Below the pieces are notes generated by a model, which was not told the origin of the DNA, did no database searches, and saw only the letters and a program-made list of their open reading frames with translations. From contig CAIYPF010000156.1 of assembly GCA_903928015.1 (NCBI GenBank), forward strand, positions 1 to 56,935: a DNA stretch of 56,935 nucleotides. The letters run 5' to 3'. The translations under genes and the position numbers were made by a program. Positions within the stretch are counted from its first letter, which is position 1. Every line of letters begins with the position of its first letter. The DNA is from an uncultured Gammaproteobacteria bacterium (GTDB lineage Bacteria; Pseudomonadota; Gammaproteobacteria; Pseudomonadales; UBA5518). Below, in pieces: positions 47,710 through 56,935 of the stretch.

Positions 47710-47943
47710 TCAGTGCTTCTCTTCGGCGCGCTTCGCCTGCCCCTCGATGACATCTCCCGAGCCGGGTTGTTCCTTGGCCGAGAGCTTGTCCTTCTCATCC
47801 TCGCTTTTCATGGAATTCCTGAAGCCCTTGATGGCGGCGCCGAGATCCGATCCCAGTGATCCCAGGCGCTTGGTGCCGAACAGGACCACCACGATCACCA
47901 GAATGACCAGGAGCTCCGACATGCCGATACCGCTGAGTCCCAT
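47710..47943 (-). CDS. tatA: Sec-independent translocase TatA
   Basis: 77 residues. One membrane helix ([16 protein letters not shown]), the [14 protein letters not shown] hinge and amphipathic helix, and a hydrophilic tail rich in Glu and Lys. TatA forms the pore for folded proteins. It follows hisE by 32 bp on the same strand, matching the hisI-hisE-tatABC order I recall from Pseudomonas. Confidence 0.96.
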   Translation of the reverse strand: MGLSGIGMSELLVILVIVVVLFGTKRLGSLGSDLGAAIKGFRNSMKSEDEKDKLSAKEQPGSGDVIEGQAKRAEEKH

Positions 47944-47975
47944 ACGATGTTCTCCGAGCTATGTATGACGCCCGT

Positions 47976-48332
47976 TCAGGCGCCGTTTGTGTCCTGCCGA
48001 TTTCCGCTGCGCGCTGCTTTTTCGTCTATGCCCGAGAGGCCGAAGCGCTGCTCGAGCTCTGCGATCACGTCACCCGAATCAAGACCCAGGGCCGAGAGCA
48101 TCACCAGGCAATGGAACCAGAGATCGGCCGTCTCGCGCACCACTGCAACCCGATCGCCACCGTGCTGGGCATCCTTTGCAGCCATCAGGGTCTCGCCGCT
48201 TTCCTCGGCGATTTTCTTCAATATGGCATCGAGACCCTTGTGGCAGAGGCTCGCGACGTAAGAGGAGCCGGGATCGGCAACCTGCCGCCGCTCCGCGATC
48301 ACAGCGTCCAGCGCCTGCAGAAGATCAGGCAT
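47976..48332 (-). CDS. hisE: Phosphoribosyl-ATP diphosphatase
   Basis: 118 residues of the MazG-like all-alpha fold. The metal-binding segment [15 protein letters not shown] and the later [17 protein letters not shown] are typical of HisE. It hydrolyses phosphoribosyl-ATP, step 2 of histidine synthesis. It overlaps hisI by 8 bp, so the two are coupled here rather than fused as in E. coli HisIE. Confidence 0.96.
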   Translation of the reverse strand: MPDLLQALDAVIAERRQVADPGSSYVASLCHKGLDAILKKIAEESGETLMAAKDAQHGGDRVAVVRETADLWFHCLVMLSALGLDSGDVIAELEQRFGLSGIDEKAARSGNRQDTNGA

Positions 48333-48729
48333 CGCTGCCTCCGTAGATGGCCCCGGGATCCTTGGTGACAGCCTCGGCTTCCTGCCAGTTGCCGTCCTGC
48401 AGCCTCAGGAAAAAACAATGCTCACGGCCTGTATGACACGCGATTCCGCCCACTTGTTCCACGCTGAGGAGAATGGCGTCGGCGTCGCAATCGAGCCGTA
48501 CATCGTGCAGACGCTGAACGTGGCCCGACTCCTCGCCCTTGCGCCACAGCCTGCCGCGTGAGCGGGACCAGTATACGGCCCGCTGCTCGGTGACCGTGCA
48601 CTGCAGGGCTTCTCGGTTCATCCACGCGAGCATCAGCACTTTTCCGCTGGCGTGATCCTGCGCGATCGCAGGGACCAGCCCCTGTTCATTCCATTTCACC
48701 CGGTCAAGCAACTGCTGAGTACAGATCAC
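48325..48729 (-). CDS. hisI: Phosphoribosyl-AMP cyclohydrolase
   Basis: 134 residues. The zinc/magnesium motifs [15 protein letters not shown] and [10 protein letters not shown], and the N-terminal [15 protein letters not shown] and [10 protein letters not shown] are diagnostic. It opens the adenine ring of phosphoribosyl-AMP, step 3 of histidine synthesis. The start is GTG. ubiB ends 49 bp upstream on the same strand, so the whole ubiE-to-tatC stretch may be one transcript. Confidence 0.96.
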   Translation of the reverse strand: MICTQQLLDRVKWNEQGLVPAIAQDHASGKVLMLAWMNREALQCTVTEQRAVYWSRSRGRLWRKGEESGHVQRLHDVRLDCDADAILLSVEQVGGIACHTGREHCFFLRLQDGNWQEAEAVTKDPGAIYGGSDA

Positions 48730-48778
48730 GGCTTAAAGGCCTCTGTCCGCAAGCCGAGTATGTCACGGTGCTCGCGGC

Positions 48779-50404
48779 TCATTGCTGGTCAGTCCCGCCA
48801 TGTCGCGCCAGCAGTGCGTGCACTGCCATGGCGAGGAAAATCCAGGTCGCCGGGTGCCATCGGCCCATGCCTTCGGCTGCCTGCGGATTGAGGAGCAGCA
48901 CGCCGCCTACCGCAATGGCAAGCTCCCAGGTCCTCCTGTGATCGCGCTTCCCGGTCGGGAGCGCGCCTTGTCGGGAAGCCCCGGGCACGCCTCTCCCCAG
49001 CACTGTCTCCAGCCTGCCCGCCAGAAGCTCTGGCCGTTGCGGCAACTGCTCGAGCCATCCGGGCGCACGGCGCTGGATTTTCTCCAGAATCATCTTCGGG
49101 GAATAGCGCTCCGCGAACCACTCCTCGAGGAAGGGCTTGGCCGTCGCCCAGAGATCGAGTTCGGGGTAGAGCTGGCGCCCCAGACCTTCGATGTGCAGCA
49201 GGGTTTTCTGCAGCAGCACCAGTGAGGGCTGCACTTCCATATCGAACCGGCGCGCGGTCTGGAAGAGGTAGACCAGCAGTTGGCCGAAGGAAATCTCGCC
49301 CAGCGGCTTCTCGAAGATGGGCTCGCAGGTGGCGCGCATCGCCGACTCGAAATCCTGCACCCGCGTGCCCGGCGGCACCCAGCCGCACTCGATGTGGAGT
49401 TCGGCAACTTCGCGGTAGCGGCGCTGGAAAATCGCGAGCAGGTTGCGTGCGAGGTAGTACTGGTCGAAGTCGCTCAGGCTTCCCATGATCGCGCAGTCGA
49501 TGCCGATGTAGCGCGGTGCGAGCGGGTTGCCGGGATCCACGAAGATGTTCCCGGGGTGCATGTCGGCGTGGAAGAAACTGTCGCGGAATACCTGGGTGAA
49601 AAAGATCTTCACGCCGCGCTCGGCGAGTTCCTTGAGATCAACGCCGGCTTCGCGCAGCCGGGTCACGTCCGAGACCGGGATGCCGTGGATGCGTTCCATC
49701 ACGAAGACATCGCGCCGCGTGTAGTCCCAGTGCACCTCGGGCACATACAGCAGATCGGAGTCCTGGAAGTTGCGGCGCAACTGCGAGGTGTTGGCGGCTT
49801 CCCGCTGAAGATCGAGCTCGTCCAGCACTACCTGTTCGTAGTCCCGCACCACTTCCTCGGGGCGCAGCCGCCAGCCGTCAGGGTGGAAGCGGCGTATGGC
49901 GCGGGCCAGCGTGTAGAGCAGACCGAGGTCCTGGCGGATCGTGCGCTCGATGCCGGGGCGCAGCACCTTCACCACCACGCTTCTGCCATCGTGCAGCGTG
50001 GCCGCGTGAACCTGCGCCACCGAGGCCGATGCGAGCGGCTTGGCCTCGAAGCTCCCGAAGAGTTCGGTGACAGACTTGCCCAGCGCGCGCTCCACGATGG
50101 CGCGCGCCTGCGCCGGCTCGAAGGGAGGCACTTGGTCCTGCAGTGCGTTCAGTTCGTTGGCGATGTCTTCCGGCACCAGATCCCGGCGCGTGGAGAGCAA
50201 TTGCCCGAATTTGATGAAGATCGGCCCGAGGTCCTCGAGCGCCCGCCGCAGACGTTCGGCGCGCGGCGCGGCAGGCGGCGCGATCCAGCGCGAGGGCAGC
50301 ATCAGCGAGAGCGGCCCTTGCAGGCGATCAAGATCAAGGAATGTGTCGAGCCGGTGCCGCCAGCACACTCTGGCAATGCGGAAGAGGCGGCCGATGCGCG
50401 ACAC
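48779..50404 (-). CDS. ubiB: Ubiquinone biosynthesis protein UbiB
   Basis: 541 residues of the ABC1/ADCK atypical kinase family. The family-specific [11 protein letters not shown] motif, the Ala-rich loop [11 protein letters not shown] replacing the usual Gly-rich loop, and [10 protein letters not shown] with the catalytic Asp are present. The C-terminal ~35 residues form membrane helices ([13 protein letters not shown]). UbiB is needed for ubiquinone synthesis, probably by extracting lipid precursors. The GTG start lies 11 bp after ubiJ. Confidence 0.96.
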   Translation of the reverse strand: MSRIGRLFRIARVCWRHRLDTFLDLDRLQGPLSLMLPSRWIAPPAAPRAERLRRALEDLGPIFIKFGQLLSTRRDLVPEDIANELNALQDQVPPFEPAQARAIVERALGKSVTELFGSFEAKPLASASVAQVHAATLHDGRSVVVKVLRPGIERTIRQDLGLLYTLARAIRRFHPDGWRLRPEEVVRDYEQVVLDELDLQREAANTSQLRRNFQDSDLLYVPEVHWDYTRRDVFVMERIHGIPVSDVTRLREAGVDLKELAERGVKIFFTQVFRDSFFHADMHPGNIFVDPGNPLAPRYIGIDCAIMGSLSDFDQYYLARNLLAIFQRRYREVAELHIECGWVPPGTRVQDFESAMRATCEPIFEKPLGEISFGQLLVYLFQTARRFDMEVQPSLVLLQKTLLHIEGLGRQLYPELDLWATAKPFLEEWFAERYSPKMILEKIQRRAPGWLEQLPQRPELLAGRLETVLGRGVPGASRQGALPTGKRDHRRTWELAIAVGGVLLLNPQAAEGMGRWHPATWIFLAMAVHALLARHGGTDQQ

Positions 50405-50415
50405 CCCGTCCTGCC

Positions 50416-51066
50416 TCAGCTGCCCGGACGCTGGTCGCGTTCCGCCATTCGCCTGCCGAGACGGCGGATGCCGGCCTCGAGTCGGGCGACGCGGCTCGCC
50501 AGAGCGCGAACGTCGGCGAAGAAATCCTCTACCTCAGCGCGAGGCGGCGCGAGGCGGGCTTCCTCGTGAATGAACTCCTCCAGATGGCGCTCGAAGCTCC
50601 CGCGGGCGCGACGGCCGAATTCCGCCGATCCACGCGCAAACCGCCCCAACTGGTGCGCCGGCACGTCGCCGACCAGCGTGGCGAGGCGTTGCTCCCAGTC
50701 GAGATCCAGCGCCGAGAGCGCCTTCTCCAGCCCGAGCAGCAGCGAACTGTCCCCGCTCACCTTGAGCTTGCCGTTCACCAGCGCTGCTGCCTTGTCGGCG
50801 GCCATCAGCAGGGCGATGAAATCCGACGTGGCACCACTCACGGTGCAGTCGGGGCGCTCCTCATGCTGGCCGGCCAGGCGCACGCCCTCTAGTCCGGGGA
50901 GCACGTAGGCGCAGAGCTCGGGAACGGTGATTTCGATCTTGAGCACTTTGCCCGCCAGGTCACCGATCGCCTGCCGTGTGCGGGAGTCCATCCCGAGAGC
51001 TGTGTTGACGGCCCGCTCCAGCGCGGCCAACGCGGCCGTGTTCAGCGAGGACACACGTGCGTTCAT
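50416..51066 (-). CDS. ubiJ: Ubiquinone biosynthesis accessory factor UbiJ
   Basis: 216 residues. An N-terminal SCP2-like lipid-binding domain (~15-125; [29 protein letters not shown] region) is followed by a C-terminal helical part ending in a coiled coil, somewhat longer than E. coli UbiJ (about 200). It organises the soluble Ubi complex and is found between ubiE and ubiB in most gammaproteobacteria, as here. Its ATG overlaps the ubiE stop by 4 bp. Confidence 0.92.
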   Translation of the reverse strand: MNARVSSLNTAALAALERAVNTALGMDSRTRQAIGDLAGKVLKIEITVPELCAYVLPGLEGVRLAGQHEERPDCTVSGATSDFIALLMAADKAAALVNGKLKVSGDSSLLLGLEKALSALDLDWEQRLATLVGDVPAHQLGRFARGSAEFGRRARGSFERHLEEFIHEEARLAPPRAEVEDFFADVRALASRVARLEAGIRRLGRRMAERDQRPGS

Positions 51067-51818
51067 GCCGGTGCCCGGAAGCCGCGGTGTATGGCGACGA
51101 TGCCGCCGGTCAGGTTGTGGTAGTCGCAACGCTCGAAGCCCGCGTCTTCCATCATGTCGCGCAGGGTTTCCTGGTCGGGATGCATGCGTATGGATTCCGC
51201 GAGGTAACGGTAGCTTTCCTCGTCGCCCGCCACGAGGCGGCCGATCTTCGGGATCACGCCGAAAGAGTAGGCGTCGTAGAGCTTGCCGATGAATTCGCTG
51301 GTAGGTTTGGAGAACTCGAGCACCAGAAGCCTGCCGCCAGGCTTGAGAACGCGGAGCATTGACGCGAGCGCGCGGTCCTTGCGGGTGACGTTGCGCAATC
51401 CGAAGGCAATCGTCACGCAGTCGAAGCTGGCATCGCGGAAGGGGAGTGCCTCGGCGTCGGCGAGCACGAACTCGACGTTGCCGCATACGCCTTCGTCGAG
51501 AAGACGGTCCCGGCCCGTACCCAGCATGGAGGAGTTGATGTCGGAGAGAACCACCTTTCCGGCAGGACCCACCTCGCGGGAAAAACGTGAAGTGAGGTCT
51601 CCGGTGCCTCCGGCCACATCGAGTATGTGCTGTCCCGGACGTACGCCAGAGAGCTCGATCGCAACCCGCTTCCAGATGCGGTGGATGCCGCCCGACATCA
51701 GGTCATTCATGAGGTCGTAGCGGCTGGCGACGGAATGGAATACGCCGCCCACCATCCGGACTTTCTCGTCCTCCGGGACCTGCTTGTAACCGAAATGCGT
51801 TGTTTTATCGCTCGCCAT
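51063..51818 (-). CDS. ubiE: Ubiquinone/menaquinone C-methyltransferase
   Basis: 251 residues, same length as E. coli UbiE. The start [21 protein letters not shown], the SAM motif [14 protein letters not shown] and the [10 protein letters not shown] motif are diagnostic. It methylates C2 of the ubiquinone (and menaquinone) ring. It begins the ubiE-ubiJ-ubiB unit and lies 18 bp after the DUF971 gene on the same strand. Confidence 0.97.
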   Translation of the reverse strand: MASDKTTHFGYKQVPEDEKVRMVGGVFHSVASRYDLMNDLMSGGIHRIWKRVAIELSGVRPGQHILDVAGGTGDLTSRFSREVGPAGKVVLSDINSSMLGTGRDRLLDEGVCGNVEFVLADAEALPFRDASFDCVTIAFGLRNVTRKDRALASMLRVLKPGGRLLVLEFSKPTSEFIGKLYDAYSFGVIPKIGRLVAGDEESYRYLAESIRMHPDQETLRDMMEDAGFERCDYHNLTGGIVAIHRGFRAPA

Positions 51819-51836
51819 GCGGACTCCTGGGCGCCT

Positions 51837-52232
51837 TCAGCTCTGGCGGGCGATCAGCACGGGGCCGGAGGGGTCGCGGCTGGCGCCGGCGACTGACATC
51901 TGCGTGATGTACGCATCCCACAGCCTCTCCTGCTCGAGGCAGAGTTCCTGGATGTAACCCCAGGAGTAGATGCCGCTGTCGTGACCATCGCTGAAGGTGA
52001 ACTGCAGCGCGTAGTTGCCCACAGGTTCGATCGCAGTGATTCCGACCATGCGCTTGCCGGTCTGGAGCACTTCCTGTCCCGGGCCATGGCCGCGGACTTC
52101 TGCCGAGGGCGAGTACACCCGGAGGTATTCGCAGGGCAGTTGGTAGCGTTCGCCACTGGCATAGGCAACCTCCAGGCTGCGTGAGGCCTGGTGGAGGCGG
52201 ATTTCCGAGGGAATCGTAGCGGTATCGCTCAT
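51837..52232 (-). CDS. DUF971 (GBBH-like N-terminal) protein
   Basis: 131 residues. The segment IRLHQASRSLEVAYASGERYQLPCEYLRVYSPSAE and the later GHDSGIYSWGYIQEL are typical of DUF971, the domain shared with the N-terminus of gamma-butyrobetaine hydroxylase. In stand-alone form it has been linked to Fe-S or metal handling, but its role here is unknown. It lies between hslU (30 bp upstream) and ubiE (18 bp downstream). Confidence 0.9.
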   Translation of the reverse strand: MSDTATIPSEIRLHQASRSLEVAYASGERYQLPCEYLRVYSPSAEVRGHGPGQEVLQTGKRMVGITAIEPVGNYALQFTFSDGHDSGIYSWGYIQELCLEQERLWDAYITQMSVAGASRDPSGPVLIARQS

Positions 52233-52262
52233 GGGCGGGTGGTCTGCCGCGGGGAGGGCAGC

Positions 52263-53594
52263 TTACAGGATATACCGGCTCAAATCCTCATCGCGGGCGA
52301 GCTCGCCGAGTTCCGCGTCGACGTAGGCTGCATCCACCACGATGCGCCATGGATCGGACGCTGCCCCCCTGTCGGCGGCATCGAAGGAAGCCCCCTCCAG
52401 CAGGCGCTCCATTACGGTGTGCAGGCGGCGAGCGCCGATGTTCTCGGTGCGCTCGTTAACCTCGAAAGCCACCTCCGCGAGCCGGCGGATGCCGTCCTCG
52501 CGGAACTCCACCGCAACGTTCTCGGTACCGAGCAGCGCTGCGTACTGCGCCGTCAGCGAGGCATCGGGCTCGGTGAGGATGCGGACGAAATCCTCGGTGC
52601 CCAGCGCCTCGAGTTCGACCCGTATCGGCAGCCGCCCCTGGAGTTCCGGGATCAGGTCCGAGGGCTTGGCCAGGCTGAAGGCGCCCGAGGCGATGAAGAG
52701 GATGTGATCCGTCCGGACCATGCCGTGTTTGGTGCTCACGGTGCAGCCCTCGATCAGCGGCAGAAGGTCCCGCTGCACGCCTTCCCGCGAGACGTCCGCG
52801 CCGGCGTATTCCGAACGGCGCGCCACCTTGTCGATCTCGTCGATGAACACGATGCCGGTCTGCTCTGCCGCGAGCACTGCACGTCGCTTGAGCTCTTCCT
52901 CGTTCAGCATGCGCCCGGCTTCTTCGTCGGCGAGTTGTGCCAAGGCCGCCTTGACACTCAGACGCCGGCTTTTTTTCCGCGCATTGCCCAGATTGGCGAA
53001 CATTCCCTGCAGCTGGCTGCTCAACTCCTCCATGCCGGGCGGCGTCATGATTTCCATGCCGGCGGGCACGGCGGATACGTCGACATCGATTTCCTTTTCG
53101 TCCAGTTCGCCCTCCCGCAATTTCTTGCGCAGCAGCTGCCGCGCAGCGGAATTACGGTCAGCGGGCTCGGTGCCCCTGGCTGTAGGGATCAGTGCGTCAA
53201 GCACGCGCTCCTCGGCTGCGTCCAGCGCGCGGTCGTGCAGCTTCGCGACCTCTGCTTCACGGTGCATCTTGATCGAGACGTCCACGAGGTCCCGCACTAT
53301 CGATTCGACGTCGCGCCCGACGTAGCCCACTTCGGTGAACTTGGTGGCCTCAACCTTGAGGAATGGCGCGTTGGCGAGCCGCGCGAGGCGCCGGGCGATC
53401 TCCGTTTTGCCCACGCCGGTCGGACCTATCATCAGGATGTTCTTGGGTGTGATCTCGGCGGCGAGGCCTGCATCGAGCTGCATGCGGCGCCAGCGATTGC
53501 GCAGCGCCACCGCTACCGCCCGCTTTGCTGCCTTCTGGCCCACGATGTGCCGGTCGAGTTCGTGCACGATCTCGCGCGGTGTCATGCTCGACAT
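52263..53594 (-). CDS. hslU: HslU, ATPase of the HslUV protease
   Basis: 443 residues, same as E. coli HslU when the ATG at 53594 is used. Walker A is GPTGVGKTE, the pore motif is GYVGRD and Walker B is IVFIDEIDK. The variable I-domain follows Walker A. It unfolds substrates for HslV. An internal ATG nine bases on (MTPREIV) is an alternative start. It lies 16 bp after hslV, and both should share the heat-shock promoter at 54203-54231. Confidence 0.96.
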   Translation of the reverse strand: MSSMTPREIVHELDRHIVGQKAAKRAVAVALRNRWRRMQLDAGLAAEITPKNILMIGPTGVGKTEIARRLARLANAPFLKVEATKFTEVGYVGRDVESIVRDLVDVSIKMHREAEVAKLHDRALDAAEERVLDALIPTARGTEPADRNSAARQLLRKKLREGELDEKEIDVDVSAVPAGMEIMTPPGMEELSSQLQGMFANLGNARKKSRRLSVKAALAQLADEEAGRMLNEEELKRRAVLAAEQTGIVFIDEIDKVARRSEYAGADVSREGVQRDLLPLIEGCTVSTKHGMVRTDHILFIASGAFSLAKPSDLIPELQGRLPIRVELEALGTEDFVRILTEPDASLTAQYAALLGTENVAVEFREDGIRRLAEVAFEVNERTENIGARRLHTVMERLLEGASFDAADRGAASDPWRIVVDAAYVDAELGELARDEDLSRYIL

Positions 53595-53610
53595 GGAAAA
53601 AGCCCCGTGC

Positions 53611-54156
53611 TCAGTCCGCCGCCTCGAGTTCCTCGATGCTGCGGTTGTGGTTGGTGTAGATGCAGATGTCGGCGGCAATGCCGAGCGCGCTCTCGACGAT
53701 CTCGCGCGCGCCAAGGGAGGTGTGCGCCAGCATCGCGCGTGCTGCCGCCTGCGCGTAGGGGCCGCCAGAGCCGATGGCGATCAACGCATCCTCGGGTTCG
53801 ATCACATCGCCATTGCCGGTAATGATCAGCGAATGCTGCCGGTCGGCGACTGCAAGCAGTGCCTCGAGCCGGCGGAGCGAGCGCTCAGTGCGCCAGGCCT
53901 TGGCGAGTTCCACGGCTGCCCGCGCCAACTGACCCTGGTACTTCTCGAGCTGCGCCTCGAAGAGCTCGAACAGCGTGAACGCATCGGCCGTACCGCCGGC
54001 AAAACCGGCCAGAACCCGGCCGTGGTAGAGGCGGCGCACCTTGCGGGCGTTCGACTTCATCACGGTGTTTCCCATGGAGACCTGCCCGTCCCCGCCGATC
54101 GCAACGCAGCCGTTGCGGCGTACCGAGACGATGGTGGTGCCGTGGAACTGTTCCAT
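53611..54156 (-). CDS. hslV: HslV, peptidase of the HslUV protease
   Basis: 181 residues. The N-terminal threonine nucleophile is expected from [10 protein letters not shown], which is preceded by MEQFHG; a five-residue propeptide after Met would thus be removed, as known for some HslV proteins (E. coli HslV begins directly MTTIVSV). [17 protein letters not shown] and [16 protein letters not shown] are family motifs. It forms a double hexamer that degrades proteins fed by HslU. A longer frame to 54198 lacks homology and is rejected. Confidence 0.96.
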   Translation of the reverse strand: MEQFHGTTIVSVRRNGCVAIGGDGQVSMGNTVMKSNARKVRRLYHGRVLAGFAGGTADAFTLFELFEAQLEKYQGQLARAAVELAKAWRTERSLRRLEALLAVADRQHSLIITGNGDVIEPEDALIAIGSGGPYAQAAARAMLAHTSLGAREIVESALGIAADICIYTNHNRSIEELEAAD

Positions 54157-54202
54157 GCGTGCCTCGCGGTGGTGGCGTGCCCCGTCGCGGGCAACCAAAG
54201 GG

Positions 54203-54231
54203 ATATGGGGTGCGTGAGTTGCGGTTTCAAC
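54203..54231 (-). promoter_or_regulatory. Sigma-32 (heat-shock) promoter of hslVU
   Basis: Read on the minus strand, GTTGAAA (-35, consensus CTTGAAA) is followed by 14 bases and CCCCATAT (-10, consensus CCCCATnT). The start would lie about 40 bases before the hslV ATG. Confidence 0.85.
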
Positions 54232-54263
54232 CGCGGTGTGGCGACGGGCTTCAGCTAAAAGCC

Positions 54264-54950
54264 CTAGCGGACGTCGATGCCCTGGTCCTTGAGCGCACCG
54301 CGCGCGTCGGACAGCTCTGCCGCAGTGGCAAAGGGCCCTACTTGCACGCGGTAGCGCGTCTCGCCGGCGCCCCCTGCTGCCGATACGACGCGGACGGGAT
54401 ATCCCAGCAGCGTGATATCGGCTCGTCGCTGGTTCGCGTCGGCAACGTCACGGAAAGCGCCTGCCTGCAGGCTGAGGTCTGCTGGTTCCGGGACCTCCAC
54501 TGGGGGCGGGGAGGAGGCGGTTTTTTCTGGCTTGGGCGGGTTTGGCTTGGCCGTTGTGGCAGTAGCGGTTGTGGTGGTCGCAGGGGCTGGCGCTGCGGTT
54601 TTGGGCGTTGCTGCCGGCGCCGGCGCTGCAGCCGGCGCGGATTTACCCGCGACGGCCTCCGGCTGGGCCGGCTTGTCCGTGGTGATTTGCGGCAGGTCTG
54701 TGTAGAAAGTGAACTCGGGTTTTTTTGCAGGAGAGGCCGTCGCGGCAGGGGCTTCCGTGGAAGGAGCTTTTTCCTGCGCAGCCGCCACGACCGGGCGCAC
54801 GGGTCCCGGAGCGAGCGTGGCCAGGTACACGAGGAAGCTCAGCAGAACACCGATCACCAGCCCGCTCACAAACCAGAGCCAGGTCGGGGAGGAGGGCTTC
54901 TTGTCCCGGCCGGCCCTTGCGGCACGCTGTCTGGCGAAGTCGTGGGTCAT
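54264..54950 (-). CDS. SPOR-domain membrane protein (FtsN-like)
   Basis: 228 residues from the ATG at 54950. The cytoplasmic start is basic ([15 protein letters not shown]), the helix is at ~24-46, and a long periplasmic linker rich in Ala, Pro and Thr leads to a C-terminal SPOR domain ([21 protein letters not shown] through [14 protein letters not shown]). SPOR domains bind denuded peptidoglycan at the septum, so a role in cell division is likely. Its place between priA and hslV matches the SPOR gene I recall from Pseudomonas. Confidence 0.9.
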   Translation of the reverse strand: MTHDFARQRAARAGRDKKPSSPTWLWFVSGLVIGVLLSFLVYLATLAPGPVRPVVAAAQEKAPSTEAPAATASPAKKPEFTFYTDLPQITTDKPAQPEAVAGKSAPAAAPAPAATPKTAAPAPATTTTATATTAKPNPPKPEKTASSPPPVEVPEPADLSLQAGAFRDVADANQRRADITLLGYPVRVVSAAGGAGETRYRVQVGPFATAAELSDARGALKDQGIDVR

Positions 54951-55049
54951 GGGATGGTTCGTGTGCCTCGTGCCGTGGCTCCCGGAACCGGAGCTCGCTG
55001 GCGGACGCAATTATCGACCGACATTCGCGATCCCGCCATTCGAAGTCCC

Positions 55050-56935
55050 TCAGCCGCCCTCGAGCGGATCCACGTCCACCTGCCAGCGCTCGTGTGCGGC
55101 AAAGCGGTGCGCATCCAGCAGCTGGCAGGCCTGCTCAAGCGCGGCGTGCAGTGGGGCGCGTCGGGTATCCCGGAGCAGCAACTGCACCCGATAGCGCCCT
55201 GCCCGCCGCGCCATCTGCGCGGGCACGGGGCCGACCACGTCCAGATCCGGAAAGCCTTTTTGCAGTCGGCGCTTCACGCTGCCGAGTACGTCTGCGGCGC
55301 TGCGCTCACGCGGGCTCTCGACCCTGAGTACCGCCAGGTGGCCGAAGGGCGGCAGACCATGGCTTTCGCGCTCGGCGAGGATCGGGTCAATGAAGGCCCG
55401 GTATCCGCCCCGCAGGAGCCGCTCCATCCAGGGATGCCCGGGATGCAGCGTCTGCACGAGGACTTCGCCAGGTCGCTCGGCCCTCCCCGCCCTGCCGCCG
55501 ACCTGCACCAGCAGCTGACCCGTGCGTTCGGCGGCGCGGTAATCGGCGCTGAAGATGCCGCCATCGAGGTCGATGATCGCGGCGAGCGTGACGGCCGGGA
55601 AATGATGTCCCTTGGCCAGCATCTGCGTGCCGACCAGGATGCAGGGTTCGCCTGAGCCGGTTTCCTCGTACAGACGGTCCATCGCGGCCACGCCCTGCAT
55701 CGTGCCCCTGTCGATGCGGCGGACCGGGAAGCCGGGGAAGTGCCGCTGCAGCGTGTGCTCCGTGCGCTCGGTGCCCGCGCCCAGCGCGAGCAATCGAGCG
55801 CTGTGGCACCCGGGGCAACTCGCGGGCGCCGGCATGCGCGCGTCGCAGTGATGGCACCACAGCACGTTGTCGGCGCGGTGCAGCGTGAGGCGTGCGTCGC
55901 AGTGCTCGCAATCGGCCATCCAGCCGCAGTCGGAGCACGACAGAAGCGGCGCCCAGCCGCGGCGGTTCAGGAACACCAGCACCTGATTCCCCGCGCGGAG
56001 CTGCGTGCCGATGGCATCGATCAGCTCGGCGCACAGGCCGCCGTCCAGCGTCTGGCCGCGGATGTCGATCAGCCGGGTCGAGGGTGCCCGCGCTCCCCCT
56101 GCGCGTTCGGGAAGCTCGAGGTGATGGAAGCGCCCTGCACGGCAGTTGGCAAGGCTCTCCGTGGAGGGGGTGGCGCTGCCAAGGAGCACGGGGATGTTGC
56201 GCTTGCGGGCGCGGTAGACGGCGAGGTCGCGGGCCGAGTAGCGGAACCCGTCCTGCTGCTTGAACGATGCGTCGTGCTCTTCATCGACCACTATCACGCC
56301 CAGATCCGGCATTGGCGTGAACAGAGCGGAGCGCGTTCCAATCAGCACGCGCAGCCGCCCCGATGCAGCCTGTTGCCAGGTGCTTTCCCGCTCACGGTCG
56401 CCTAGCCCGGAATGCAGCACGCCCACGGCGGAGCCGAACCGTTGTACGAAGCGTTGCCGCGTCTGCGGCGTGAGTCCGATCTCGGGCACCAGCACCAGCG
56501 CTTGCCCGCCGGACGACAGCACGCGTTCGATAAGCCTCAGGTAAACCTCTGTTTTACCGCTGCCGGTGACCCCTTCCAGCAGGCTGCAATGGAAGGAGCC
56601 CAACTGGGCGAACAGGCTCTCGAGTGCTGCGTCCTGTGCCGCGCTGGGAGTGGGAGCCGCAAAGGATCCCGTGTCTGCATCCTGTGCCGTTGCCGGAGAT
56701 CCGGCGCAGGGCTCGGCGATCGCGAATCCCCGGGATTGGAGATTGCGCAATTGCGCCGAGGTGATGCCCGCCACCCTGCAGGCGGCATCCGAGGCCGGAC
56801 CCTGCTCGCGGAGGAATCCGAGTGCAGCCGCGAGTCGAGGGGCGCGTGCCAAGGCCGATGTGGGCAGTGCCTCGCTTGTCTCCGTCGCACGCCATTGGAA
56901 TGCCGGTTTCAATCGGGCTTTGGGCAGACTTCGCA
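55050..56935 (-). CDS. priA: Primosomal replication helicase PriA, 5' end missing
   Basis: The gene runs past the window end; 627 C-terminal residues are visible and the frame stays open to the last base. Walker A is GVTGSGKTEVY and Walker B is VVDEEHDASFKQ. The zinc-binding insert has paired cysteines (CSDCGWMADCEHC, then CHHC, CPGC). Late helicase motifs include LVGTQMLAKGHHFP and QVGGRAGRAERPG. PriA restarts stalled replication forks. About 110 N-terminal residues (the 3' DNA-binding domain) should lie outside. Codons near 56912 are internal, not a start. Confidence 0.95.
   Translation of the reverse strand, partial: RSLPKARLKPAFQWRATETSEALPTSALARAPRLAAALGFLREQGPASDAACRVAGITSAQLRNLQSRGFAIAEPCAGSPATAQDADTGSFAAPTPSAAQDAALESLFAQLGSFHCSLLEGVTGSGKTEVYLRLIERVLSSGGQALVLVPEIGLTPQTRQRFVQRFGSAVGVLHSGLGDRERESTWQQAASGRLRVLIGTRSALFTPMPDLGVIVVDEEHDASFKQQDGFRYSARDLAVYRARKRNIPVLLGSATPSTESLANCRAGRFHHLELPERAGGARAPSTRLIDIRGQTLDGGLCAELIDAIGTQLRAGNQVLVFLNRRGWAPLLSCSDCGWMADCEHCDARLTLHRADNVLWCHHCDARMPAPASCPGCHSARLLALGAGTERTEHTLQRHFPGFPVRRIDRGTMQGVAAMDRLYEETGSGEPCILVGTQMLAKGHHFPAVTLAAIIDLDGGIFSADYRAAERTGQLLVQVGGRAGRAERPGEVLVQTLHPGHPWMERLLRGGYRAFIDPILAERESHGLPPFGHLAVLRVESPRERSAADVLGSVKRRLQKGFPDLDVVGPVPAQMARRAGRYRVQLLLRDTRRAPLHAALEQACQLLDAHRFAAHERWQVDVDPLEGG

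Overview
The window is a GC-rich, gene-dense chromosomal segment from a gammaproteobacterium. Gene content and order point to a relative of Pseudomonadales. From memory, much of it matches the P. aeruginosa block PA5050-PA5206 in compressed form: argE/argA, yggX-mutY-asmA, hisBHAF, ctpA, rhodanese-grxC-secB-trmL, ntrC-ntrB-DUF4124-glnA, typA, dtd, tatCBA-hisE-hisI-ubiB-ubiJ-ubiE, DUF971, hslU-hslV, a SPOR protein and priA. ilvE and glnE are also neighbours in Pseudomonas. A short palindromic REP-type repeat (ten near-complete copies) and a DUF6316 gene fit the same broad group. I cannot name the species.

Layout. 1-5.0 kb: the 3' end of a DUF5615 (PIN-like) gene, an SDR oxidoreductase, a DUF1993 protein with a histone-like Lys/Ala tail, a cyclase-domain/TPR protein and pilU. 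5.1-13.0 kb: an accessory-looking stretch with a secreted PhoX-like protein and its terminator, a small membrane protein, a large exported beta-propeller/di-haem protein with a coupled O-methyltransferase, and an overlapping pair of a membrane alpha/beta-hydrolase-like protein and a GT1 glycosyltransferase. 13.0-21.0 kb: ilvE, a chemoreceptor, glnE and a GspE/PilB-like ATPase, with REP clusters in the gaps. 21.0-23.5 kb: argE-argA. 23.6-27.6 kb: a four-gene TonB operon (DUF3450, TtpC-like, TonB, TPR) without exbB or exbD. 27.8-35.8 kb: an APH-like protein with an altered catalytic loop, yggX-mutY-asmA and divergent hisBHAF. 35.9-44.2 kb: ctpA, rhodanese-grxC-secB, trmL, and ntrC-ntrB-DUF4124-glnA. 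44.3-56.9 kb: typA-dtd, tatABC, hisI-hisE, ubiE-ubiJ-ubiB, DUF971, hslVU, a SPOR protein and priA (cut by the window end).

How the genes work together. Nitrogen control is well represented: glutamine synthetase with Tyr397 in the adenylylation loop, the GlnE enzyme that modifies it, and the NtrB/NtrC pair. glnA has a near-consensus sigma-54 promoter preceded by a perfect 37-bp palindrome carrying two NtrC-like sites. Arginine (argA, argE), histidine (hisB, H, A, F, E, I) and branched-chain amino acid (ilvE) genes surround this core. Protein quality control and export are covered by secB, tatABC, ctpA and hslVU, the last behind a strong match to a sigma-32 promoter.

No tRNA, rRNA, CRISPR array, insertion sequence or phage gene was recognised. 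The parts least explained by known biology are the TonB operon without its ExbB/ExbD motor, the propeller/di-haem protein with its methyltransferase, the hydrolase/glycosyltransferase pair, and the REP family with compensatory stem changes.
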